Part shown: positions 1 to 5,660 of the stretch, piece after piece
Numbering within the stretch: position 1 is the first letter of the stretch
How the letters are laid out: each line of letters starts with the position of its first letter
Origin: CAZZIZ01 sp964654535
GTDB taxonomy: Bacteria; Bacteroidota; Bacteroidia; Chitinophagales; UBA2359
Assembly: GCA_964654535.1 (NCBI GenBank)
Contig: CAZZIZ010000183.1
Span: 1-6,748 of the forward strand
Direction of reading: 5' to 3'
DNA length: 6,748 nt
The notes under the pieces: model-generated
Seen by the model: only the letters and a program-made list of their open reading frames with translations
Database searches by the model: none
What the model was told of the DNA's origin: nothing
Made by a program: the position numbers and the translations under genes

Positions 1-312
1 TTAGTTACTCTGAACAACCTGTTCTTCATAACAATAGACAATATCATCAAAAGTAAAAATGATCGTCGTGCCTAAATCGTCTTCCTTAAAATTCTCTCCA
101 ATGGAGTTAATCTTTCCGACGAAGCGCGTTACATATTCGCCCTCGGGAACGAAGGCGTCAGTAAGTTTCACGAACATGTTTTCGACTTGATCGTCTTTGT
201 TTTTGCGCATTGGGAGTAAGTAATTTCTACCTACTCGCATATCTTCTTCCGAATGAAATTTGCGCCACAGGGTTTTCCTGATTTGCTGGTGTAATTGGGT
301 TACGGTTATCAT
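1..312 (-). CDS. Small conserved-looking hypothetical protein, 103 aa
   Basis: I do not recognise this protein. The frame is complete: ATG at 310-312 and TAA at 1-3, the very edge of the window. The product is soluble-looking, with no signal peptide or membrane segment. Its N-terminal half is basic and polar (LHQQIRKTLWRKF), and the C-terminal half reads like alternating beta strands (FVKLTDAF, TTIIFTFDDIVYCYEE) with an acidic tail. It lies 39 bp downstream of the sigma-54-type response regulator on the same strand with no terminator between, so co-transcription is likely. The leader before the ATG lacks a purine-rich ribosome site and instead carries a C-rich tandem 13-bp repeat. The amino acid composition and the operon position support a real gene; the function is unknown. 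Confidence 0.75.
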   Translation of the reverse strand: MITVTQLHQQIRKTLWRKFHSEEDMRVGRNYLLPMRKNKDDQVENMFVKLTDAFVPEGEYVTRFVGKINSIGENFKEDDLGTTIIFTFDDIVYCYEEQVVQSN

Positions 313-317
313 GGCTT

Positions 318-343
318 GGTTGGGGGTTTTGGTTGGGGGTTTT
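318..343. repeat. Perfect 13-bp tandem duplication, G-rich on + strand
   Basis: The unit GGTTGGGGGTTTT occurs at 318-330 and again at 331-343 without a gap or mismatch. It fills most of the spacer between the response regulator stop (352) and the start of the small downstream gene (312). On the transcribed RNA both copies read AAAACCCCCAACC. The + strand, which is the template strand for these genes, has G runs of 2, 5, 2 and 5, enough for a two-tetrad quadruplex in principle. Confidence 0.85.
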
Positions 344-351
344 TTATTCTT

Positions 352-1821
352 CTAGGTTTCTGCTTTTGACATTTCTTTAATTCGTTTCAGATCGTATTTC
401 TCTATTTTGTTATAGAGATGTGAACGCTGTATATCTATCTCCTCAGCGGTTTTAGATACGTTCCAATTGTTCTTTTGCAACTTGTGCTCCAGGAAAGATT
501 TTTCCATATGGTCTTTGAACTCCTGAAACTTGCTGAACTTTTCAAACGCCATTGGCGTCTCATTCGTGCGCGCAACTTCACCAACTACAGCAGCATTTGC
601 TGCGCCATTGGTTCCATTTGCACCGCCGTTCATACCGTTCATCTTATGTGCTTGCGCAGCATTTTTCGGTACCACGAACATGCGAACGTCCTCGCCAGTA
701 ATTTTCTCATCGCTAAGAATTACCAAACGCTCTATCACGTTGTGCAACTCACGAATATTACCAGACCAGTCCAAATTCATCAATTCCTTGATCGCATCTG
801 GCTCAATCGCCTTAGGCTTCACGCTATAGTCATCGCAAATTTCGCTCACGAATATTTCCGATAACAAAGGAATATCATCCTTGCGCTCATCAAGCGACGG
901 CACGTGCATCAAAATCACCGCCAAACGGTGATACAAATCCTCACGGAACTTATGCTCCGAAATCATTTTCAAGATATCCTTATTGGTTGCCGCAACAATA
1001 CGTACGTTAACCGCTATCTCTTTATCGCCACCTACACGAGTAATCTTATTTTCCTGCAAAGCACGCAACACCTTAGCCTGTGCCGACATACTCATATCGC
1101 CTATCTCATCGAGGAAAAGCGTACCGCCGTTGGCCAACTCAAACTTTCCAATACGTTGCTTAACTGCAGACGTAAAAGAACCCTTTTCGTGACCAAACAA
1201 TTCCGACTCAATCAACTCAGAAGGAATCGCCGCACAGTTTACCTCCACCATTGGGCCCTCACGTCGCAAAGACTTTTCGTGAATCCAACGCGCCACCAAT
1301 TCTTTACCAGTACCATTGCTACCAGTAATCAGAATACGCGCATCCGTTGGAGCCACACGCTCTATGGTGGTTTTTATTTTCTTAATCGGTTCCGACTGAC
1401 CCACAATCTCACGCGTCTTAGTAACCTTGCGCTTTAGAGATTTCGTTTCCGTAATCAAAGTCGACTGATCAAGCGCGTTACGCACCGTAATCAATAAACG
1501 ATTCAAATCTGGTGGTTTCGAAATATAATCGAAGGCCCCGTGCTTAACCGCCTCAACAGCAGTTTCAGTAGTACCGTGACCCGAGATCATTATTATTGGA
1601 GTGTCGCCTTTGAGTTCCTGCACTTGTTGCAAAACCTCCATGCCATCCATCTTCGGCATTTTAATATCGAGAAAGACAACGTCGAATTGACCAGTCTTTA
1701 TTTTCTGTAAACCTTCAACACCATCCTCAGCTTCGTCAACGCTGAAACCCTCGTACTCCAAAATCTCACGGAGCGTCCTGCGGATTCCCTTTTCATCGTC
1801 AACTATTAGAACTTTCGCCAT
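352..1821 (-). CDS. Sigma-54-dependent response regulator, NtrC family (REC-AAA+-Fis HTH), 489 aa
   Basis: A two-component response regulator that, when phosphorylated, should use ATP hydrolysis to open promoters bound by RpoN (sigma-54) polymerase. The receiver domain (about 3-115) has the acidic pair D8-D9, phospho-acceptor D52 (FLDIKMP), S80 and K102-P103. The AAA+ domain (about 138-375) has Walker A GSNGTGKE (167-174), Walker B LFLDEIGD with D238-E239, sensor I ATN (278-280), arginines R293 and R299, and WSGNIREL (352-359). The sigma-54 contact loop reads GSFTSA (214-219) instead of GAFTGA, with the key F216-T217 kept. An Asn/Gly/Ala-rich linker (394-411) leads to a Fis-type helix-turn-helix (about 441-479). 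The ATG at 1819-1821 gives a receiver N-terminus of normal length and follows a weak AAGGAAA ribosome site. No partner histidine kinase is in the window, so the signal is unknown. It is probably the first gene of an operon with the 103-aa protein. Confidence 0.97.
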   Translation of the reverse strand: MAKVLIVDDEKGIRRTLREILEYEGFSVDEAEDGVEGLQKIKTGQFDVVFLDIKMPKMDGMEVLQQVQELKGDTPIIMISGHGTTETAVEAVKHGAFDYISKPPDLNRLLITVRNALDQSTLITETKSLKRKVTKTREIVGQSEPIKKIKTTIERVAPTDARILITGSNGTGKELVARWIHEKSLRREGPMVEVNCAAIPSELIESELFGHEKGSFTSAVKQRIGKFELANGGTLFLDEIGDMSMSAQAKVLRALQENKITRVGGDKEIAVNVRIVAATNKDILKMISEHKFREDLYHRLAVILMHVPSLDERKDDIPLLSEIFVSEICDDYSVKPKAIEPDAIKELMNLDWSGNIRELHNVIERLVILSDEKITGEDVRMFVVPKNAAQAHKMNGMNGGANGTNGAANAAVVGEVARTNETPMAFEKFSKFQEFKDHMEKSFLEHKLQKNNWNVSKTAEEIDIQRSHLYNKIEKYDLKRIKEMSKAET

Positions 1822-1842
1822 TTTCCTTTTTCTTAATCAGTG

Positions 1843-1859
1843 TATACAAAACTATACAA
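1843..1859 (-). promoter_or_regulatory. Candidate promoter box overlapping a 10-bp-spaced direct repeat upstream of the response regulator
   Basis: On the minus strand TAGTTTTG (1847-1854) fits the Bacteroidota -7 consensus TAnnTTTG, and would place a transcription start near 1841, about 20 nt before the ATG. No -33 TTG is found at the usual spacing. The box is embedded in two exact copies of TTGTATA (+ strand TATACAA at 1843-1849 and 1853-1859) whose starts are 10 bp apart, one helical turn, as expected for a site bound by a regulator on one face. The sequence match is direct; the function is inferred. Confidence 0.4.
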
Positions 1860-1868
1860 TTACAGTGC

Positions 1869-1897
1869 CCGCCATTGTGTATTTGTTCACAAGGCGG
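1869..1897. promoter_or_regulatory. 10-bp inverted repeat with CRP/FNR-like core (candidate operator)
   Basis: CCGCC-a-TTGTG (1869-1879) is the reverse complement of CACAA-GGCGG (1888-1897) except for one unpaired A at 1874; the centre is 8 nt. The middle, 1876-1891, reads on the minus strand TGTGA-N6-ACACA, one base off the CRP-type TGTGA-N6-TCACA. Its centre (1883.5) is about 42 bp upstream of the start inferred from the TAGTTTTG box, the position of class II CRP-type activation sites, and that box lacks a -33 element. It could instead form an RNA hairpin if transcription begins farther upstream. Confidence 0.35.
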
Positions 1898-2062
1898 TGC
1901 AAAAGGCGTTAAATGACGAGCTTTTGAAGTATTTGTTTAGAATCTTCCACTAAATGATCGTGTCGTAGTAGACTTAAGGGTTTTCAGAGATTCAGTATCC
2001 CAATCAACTGGGCGTATCCCAGCTTTTATTTCAGCTGACCACAGAGTGGACAAGAAGCAAAA

Positions 2063-2082
2063 CCTGGTTCCGGCTAACCAGG
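2063..2082. repeat. Perfect 7-bp hairpin next to the REP-like hairpin
   Basis: CCTGGTT (2063-2069) and AACCAGG (2076-2082) are exact reverse complements around a 6-nt loop. It sits 3 nt before the GTCCTGAGCGA hairpin, and both lie inside the stem 2049-2058/2128-2137, so the three together form a three-way junction. Confidence 0.7.
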
Positions 2083-2085
2083 CCT

Positions 2086-2126
2086 GTCCTGAGCGAGGTC
2101 GAAGGAACGAAGCGGTCGCTCAGGAC
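2086..2126. repeat. REP-like hairpin with GTCCTGAGCGA arms
   Basis: GTCCTGAGCGA (2086-2096) and TCGCTCAGGAC (2116-2126) are perfect 11-bp reverse complements around a 19-nt loop that begins GGTCGAAGGA. From memory, the string TCCTGAGC followed by GTCGAAGG is a dispersed REP-like intergenic repeat in many bacterial genomes, including Bacteroidota. Here it is lodged inside the larger structured element. Confidence 0.65.
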
Positions 2127-2184
2127 CGCATCTTGTCTCGCCAATGCAAATCCATATACGGCTAAGGCGTAAGTCTTTATTGGC

Positions 2185-2310
2185 TCAACAAAGGCGACTG
2201 CTCCCTTTGGTCGTATCCTTACTATCCATTACGCGAAGTTCAATAGCCTTCAAATTCTCGATGCCCGGATCTTTAGGTGGGCCTATAAAAGAAAACTGCC
2301 CTGAAATATT
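2185..2310 (-). other. Open stretch of 41 codons, possible gene remnant
   Basis: On the minus strand a frame is open from just after a TAA (2311-2313) to a TGA at 2185-2187. It lacks a plausible ATG start (the only Met is far inside), yet the translation is protein-like: FSFIGPPKDPGIENLKAIEL followed by RVMDSKD. The end of the frame runs into the right edge of the structured repeat (2213-2236). It could be the C-terminal scrap of a decayed gene, or chance. I do not recognise a family. Confidence 0.15.
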
Positions 2311-2345
2311 TTAAGTAATATATTAGCGTCATTCAAATAATAAAA

Positions 2346-2939
2346 ATGAAAGCGTTAATCCTACTTTGTCATATTTGCTTAGTTGTGTTTTTGGTGAGCA
2401 TTTTTAGTGGGAATTTGCACGGGCAGAGAGCGGATACGAAAGACTTCATTATACAAGTTGGTATTACTGGAGACAACGCCATTAATCTCGATAGCACCTT
2501 CAGTAGGACTCCCCTCTTTAAACTTTCTATTGGCCGAGTTGGAGCACGGTATTTTAATGACAATGGCTATTTCCATTTTGGAGTCTTACTCGGATACAGT
2601 CAAGTAAGCGGTCTTCGAAATTCGACAATGATAGAAAGAAAGACCTACTATATTAGTCCTCGATTCGATTTTCGATTGGACAAGTTGCTCAAAAAGGGGC
2701 AAATCTATTTCGGTATGCAAACCAGGGCAGCGCTAGTTGATATTGATACCGAATTCGATAACCGCAAACCTGATTTTGTCTTCGATTTAGAAAGATCAAT
2801 TATCCTAGGTTTTACAAGAGACATAAAAAAGAACAGCAGTATTTATTTCGAATTCTACGGCGTCGGCGATTTTACCCTTGGCTTTGGTCACATTTTCAGA
2901 AGAAACAAAAGTCCATCGCTTGATAAGCTTTCTGGATGA
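2346..2939 (+). CDS. Secreted, probably outer-membrane beta-barrel protein, 197 aa
   Basis: No specific family is recognised. The N-terminus is a clear Sec signal peptide: a lysine at position 2, a hydrophobic core LILLCHICLVVFLVSIF, then SGNLHGQ with likely cleavage near residue 27. The mature part has alternating hydrophobic and polar strands typical of small eight-stranded barrels: FKLSIGRVGARYF (53-65), YFHFGVLLGYSQ (70-81), KTYYISPRFDF (94-104), IYFGMQTRAAL (115-125), and last IYFEFYGVGDFTLGFGHIF (161-179). The tail after the last strand is basic and polar (RRNKSPSLDKLSG), so the barrel does not end on its final aromatic as most do. The ATG at 2346 follows an A-rich leader without a Shine-Dalgarno site. 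It stands alone, with gaps on both sides. The overall plan resembles the protein at 5949-6506. Confidence 0.85.
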   Translation: MKALILLCHICLVVFLVSIFSGNLHGQRADTKDFIIQVGITGDNAINLDSTFSRTPLFKLSIGRVGARYFNDNGYFHFGVLLGYSQVSGLRNSTMIERKTYYISPRFDFRLDKLLKKGQIYFGMQTRAALVDIDTEFDNRKPDFVFDLERSIILGFTRDIKKNSSIYFEFYGVGDFTLGFGHIFRRNKSPSLDKLSG

Positions 2940-3179
2940 CCTTTTGTTTCCAATGTCAAACTGAATTAATGAATTTATTGACTCTAAGATCATTAAAATC
3001 AAATTTTAGAAGTAATTAGTCTTATCCGCCCTAGCTCTGCTCTTTCTTGCACTTTCTCGTTGATCACTGACTTAATAAAATGGTCAAAATAGTTCTAAAT
3101 TCGCACTCTAGTACTGCCACCTAAATTGCCTCAAAACGTCAATAGTAATATTGTAAAAAGGCCAAAACAAAAAAGTGAA

Positions 3180-4367
3180 ATGGATTATTTCAAGGAATCA
3201 GTAGCGCTACACGAAAAGCTCAAGGGCAAAATTTCAATTAGCAATAAAATAGAAGTTACCTCGAAGGAAGATTTGTCCTTGGTTTATTCTCCGGGCGTTG
3301 CCGAACCCTGTATGGAGATACATCGCAATCCCGAACGCGCGTATGACCTAACGTCAAAGGGGAATATGGTCGCAGTTGTGAGCGATGGAACAGCTGTATT
3401 AGGTTTGGGGAACATTGGGGCGAAAGCCTCTATTCCGGTTATGGAGGGCAAAGCAATGCTTTTCAAAAAATTTGCAAATATAGACGCAGTGCCTATTTGC
3501 TTAGACACTGAAGATCCTGATGAAATTATACGAACCATTAAGTTGCTCGCCCCCGTTTTCGGAGGGGTCAATTTAGAAGATATTTCTGCTCCTAGAAGCT
3601 TTCAAATAGAAAGAGAGTTACAAGACATTGGGATTCCCGTAATGCACGATGACCAGCACGGAACTGCAGTAGTAACCCTAGCGGGTTTAATCAATGCTTC
3701 CAAAGTTGTCGGGAAGAAATTAGAACACTTGAACATTGTGATAAACGGAGCTGGTGCAGCTGGCCTTGCCATAGCAAAATTGCTTAGTTGCTTAAGTCTT
3801 GACCCAAATCGCTGCACTCCTGTGAAAAGCATTATAGTTTGCGATAGCAAAGGTATTATTAGCAATGACAGAACCAATTTAAACGACTCGAAAAAAGAAG
3901 CGCTGACCTATACCAATAGAGCAAATAAATCCGGTACCCTTAAAGAAGCGCTCGTGGGAGCAGATGTGTTTATCGGCGTAAGTATTGGTGAGCTCATAGA
4001 CAGAAAGGATGTAGCTACTATGGCCGACGATGCTATTATTTTTGCCTTGGCAAACCCAACTCCAGAAATAATGCCCGACGAGGCGAAAGAAGGAGGAGCA
4101 GCAGTGGTGGCAACCGGACGCTCAGACTTTGCCAATCAGGTAAACAATGTATTGGCTTTTCCCGGAATATTTAGAGGAGCATTAGACAGTAGAGCCTTGA
4201 GGATTACCCCAATAATGAAACTGGTAGCCGCTTTTGCTATTGCTGATTGCGTTGAAGAACCTTCAAGAGATATGATTATCCCATCGCCATTAAATATGTC
4301 GGTTGCAGGAAAAGTTGCCGAGGCAGTAGCAAAGGCCAGCAAAGTTGTTCACGGCGTGAAACATTAA
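3180..4367 (+). CDS. NAD(P)-dependent malic enzyme, short YtsJ/MaeB type without phosphotransacetylase-like domain
   Basis: Cytosolic enzyme that oxidatively decarboxylates malate to pyruvate with a divalent metal, linking the TCA cycle to pyruvate and NAD(P)H supply. Family motifs are intact. Numbered from the ATG at 3180 they are: catalytic Tyr36 in YSPGVAEP, Lys91 in VMEGKA, metal ligands Glu133-Asp134 in NLEDI and the Asp of HDDQHGTA (156-163), the nucleotide fold NGAGAAG (189-195) followed by IIVCDSKG (218-225), ALANPTPEIMPDE, and the NNVLAFPGIFRGALD block. Cofactor preference cannot be read with certainty from CDSKG. The ATG gives 395 aa and starts MDYFKES-ALHEK, where related enzymes begin; the frame also extends to a TTG at 3126 (413 aa), but the extra 18 residues look non-conserved. 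About 8 extra residues (near SLDPNRCTP) sit before the second Rossmann strand. Many Bacteroidota carry a longer MaeB fused to a PTA-like domain; this one ends before it. No operon partner is evident. Confidence 0.95.
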   Translation: MDYFKESVALHEKLKGKISISNKIEVTSKEDLSLVYSPGVAEPCMEIHRNPERAYDLTSKGNMVAVVSDGTAVLGLGNIGAKASIPVMEGKAMLFKKFANIDAVPICLDTEDPDEIIRTIKLLAPVFGGVNLEDISAPRSFQIERELQDIGIPVMHDDQHGTAVVTLAGLINASKVVGKKLEHLNIVINGAGAAGLAIAKLLSCLSLDPNRCTPVKSIIVCDSKGIISNDRTNLNDSKKEALTYTNRANKSGTLKEALVGADVFIGVSIGELIDRKDVATMADDAIIFALANPTPEIMPDEAKEGGAAVVATGRSDFANQVNNVLAFPGIFRGALDSRALRITPIMKLVAAFAIADCVEEPSRDMIIPSPLNMSVAGKVAEAVAKASKVVHGVKH

Positions 4368-4387
4368 TGCGTAGCTTGAAGTTATAT

Positions 4388-4424
4388 GTCGAAGACTTTA
4401 CTTTATGATTCGACGGATTAATCC
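4388..4424. repeat. Inverted repeats downstream of the malic enzyme gene
   Basis: GTCGAA (4388-4393) and TTCGAC (4409-4414) are exact reverse complements with a 15-nt loop, followed directly by the 10-bp palindrome GGATTAATCC (4415-4424). There is no T-run after either, so a classical intrinsic terminator is not supported. They may be an operator or a weak RNA fold at the 3' end of the malic enzyme transcript. Confidence 0.25.
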
Positions 4425-4516
4425 TAAAACCCTTTGCGAATTGTAGGAAATGTTACTTTTTATGACGCCAACAGGAAATCTCCTCTAAAAGAAACACCAA
4501 GCTTATCAAATAGGCG

Positions 4517-4548
4517 TTGTATCTTAGATTAGTGAGTGTTTAGTTTTC
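4517..4548 (+). promoter_or_regulatory. Candidate Bacteroidota-type promoter for the GAF-AlbA_2 gene
   Basis: TTG (4517-4519), a 21-bp spacer, then TAGTTTTC (4541-4548), which matches 5 of 6 fixed positions of the -7 consensus TAnnTTTG. The spacing fits the usual Bacteroidota -33/-7 arrangement. Transcription would start near 4554, giving a leader of about 25 nt before the ATG at 4580. The leader has no Shine-Dalgarno site. Confidence 0.45.
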
Positions 4549-4579
4549 AAAAAGCCATACTCACGCTACTTACAATAAT

Positions 4580-5629
4580 ATGATCGCACCCGCATTAGCC
4601 GAAAACGAACTCGAAAGACTCACCGCATTATACAGTGTCGATTTTACTAACGCTGAGTTGCTCAAGCAGCTGGAATCTGTTGTAGAAATTGTAGCCTATA
4701 CTTTTAAAACTCCTATTGCCTATATCTCCTCAATTGACAAAGAAAAACAGCACATCCACACCGCTTCCGGAATAGACTTGGAAGAAACTGAGCGAGATAT
4801 TTCTTTTTGCGGTCATACCATTTTGCAAAACGAACCTTTGATTATTCCAGACGCATTGCAGGATGAACGCTTCTCAAACAATCCGCTTGTTATAGGCGAT
4901 CCATTTATACGCTTCTACGCAGGGTTTCCCATTAGCACGCCCGATGGTAACAACATTGGTTCACTATGCATATCCGATGTTAAACCGCGCACGCTCACGG
5001 AACAAGAGATTAGAATCTTCAAGAAATTCGGTGGCCTCTTGTCAGAACGAATTCGCTTATTCAAACTGGATGAAATGCAATCGCAGTTAATTATGGCGAA
5101 AAACTCTCGAATTAAAAAATATTTGAACTCACTTGAAGGGGTAAATACCGCCGATTTAATTGCCAAGGGCGAGTCAGATCACGTGGAGTTTAAAGCTGCT
5201 TTGCGCTGGAACCGCTATTCATCTAAAAAGGACGAAGCCATAGAACATGCGTCTTTAAAAACCATTGCCGCGTTTCTCAATAGCGATGGAGGAACACTTT
5301 TCGTTGGAGTGAACGACGAAGGTAAAGCAGTAGGACTAGAAGCAGACCAATTCGAAAGCCAAGACCGTCTGTTTCTTCATCTGACTAATCTCATTAAAAG
5401 CAAAATGGGTGCGATGAGTATGGAGTTTATAAAACTTACTGTAGAAAAATATGATGGCCTGGAAGTTTTAAGAGTTGATTGCAAGGCTTCTACCTATCCA
5501 GTTTACCTAAAAGCTAAACAAGGCGAACACTTCTACATCAGGACAGGCCCTTCTAGCACGGACTTACGAGTAGCCAAAATTTACGAGTACATAAGAGTTC
5601 ACTTTGGTGAGAATCCGATAATGCAGTGA
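4580..5629 (+). CDS. GAF sensor domain fused to Schlafen-type AlbA_2 nucleic-acid domain, 349 aa
   Basis: Cytoplasmic two-domain protein. The GAF domain (about 11-160) belongs to the group with RDISFCGHTIL (72-82), PLIIPDALQDERFSNNPLV (86-104) and IRFYAGFPISTPDG (110-123), usually a small-ligand or redox sensing module in signalling proteins. A mostly helical linker (about 150-190) leads to an AlbA_2 domain (Pfam AlbA_2/AAA_4-like, about 192-340). This domain shows GESDHVEFK (197-205), KTIAAFLNSDGGTLFVGVND (227-246) and the closing FYIRTGPSSTDL (318-329). The E198-x4-E203 pair and D236 in NSDGG sit where Schlafen nucleases carry their acidic catalytic residues, from memory of rat SLFN13. AlbA_2 domains also occur in DNA-binding regulators without shown nuclease activity, so the output could be binding or cleavage of RNA or DNA. 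No kinase, cyclase or helix-turn-helix domain is present. It has its own candidate promoter and no operon partner. Confidence 0.9.
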   Translation: MIAPALAENELERLTALYSVDFTNAELLKQLESVVEIVAYTFKTPIAYISSIDKEKQHIHTASGIDLEETERDISFCGHTILQNEPLIIPDALQDERFSNNPLVIGDPFIRFYAGFPISTPDGNNIGSLCISDVKPRTLTEQEIRIFKKFGGLLSERIRLFKLDEMQSQLIMAKNSRIKKYLNSLEGVNTADLIAKGESDHVEFKAALRWNRYSSKKDEAIEHASLKTIAAFLNSDGGTLFVGVNDEGKAVGLEADQFESQDRLFLHLTNLIKSKMGAMSMEFIKLTVEKYDGLEVLRVDCKASTYPVYLKAKQGEHFYIRTGPSSTDLRVAKIYEYIRVHFGENPIMQ

Positions 5630-5637
5630 GTGCGCTA

Positions 5638-5660
5638 GGCCGTTCAAAATTGAAGCGGTC
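5638..5660 (+). terminator. Weak hairpin terminator candidate after the GAF-AlbA_2 gene
   Basis: Eight nt after the stop codon, GGCCGTTC (5638-5645) pairs with GAAGCGGTC (5652-5660), including one G-U pair and one bulged G (5655), and TTTAT follows. The stem is good, but the T-run is short, so termination here may be partial. Confidence 0.4.

Larger units (their letters stand above)
2005..2236. repeat. Structured intergenic repeat element, copy 1 (multi-branched inverted repeats)
   Basis: No gene is seen in the 524 bp between 1822 and 2345; about 230 bp of it is nested complementary sequence. CTGGG/CCCAG pairs at 2008-2012 and 2018-2022, and CAGC/GCTG at 2020-2023 and 2034-2037. GACCA (2037-2041) can pair with TGGTC (2208-2212) to close a larger fold. 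Inside lie a stem 2049-2058/2128-2137 (GACAAGAaGC with GCaTCTTGTC, one A-A mismatch) that encloses two hairpins (2063-2082 and 2086-2126), a stem GCCAAT/ATTGGC (2140-2145, 2179-2184) and a hairpin CAAAGG/CCTTTG (2189-2194, 2204-2209). Some pairs compete with each other. The ends, CAAC-GG-TATCC-GCTT on the left and TACTATCC with GCG on the right, recur in the element at 6605-6748. It may be a mobile-type repeat, a structured RNA, or both. Confidence 0.6.

Noticed and set aside
475..1437. Plus-strand open frames opposite the response regulator
   Set aside because: They are antisense shadows of a gene whose minus-strand frame shows every family motif.
2985..3008. TAAAAT/ATTTTA inverted repeat after the first barrel gene
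   Set aside because: It is all A-T pairs with a 3-nt loop and no T-run, so it is too weak to call a terminator.
3096..3103. TAAATTCG as a promoter box for the malic enzyme
   Set aside because: One mismatch to TAnnTTTG and no TTG at the expected upstream spacing; common by chance in AT-rich DNA.
3126..3179. TTG-initiated 18-residue extension of the malic enzyme
   Set aside because: The extension is not of a type seen in the family, while the ATG at 3180 starts exactly where related enzymes begin.
3284..4342. Minus-strand open frames opposite the malic enzyme
   Set aside because: They are antisense shadows with no start signals and unnatural composition.
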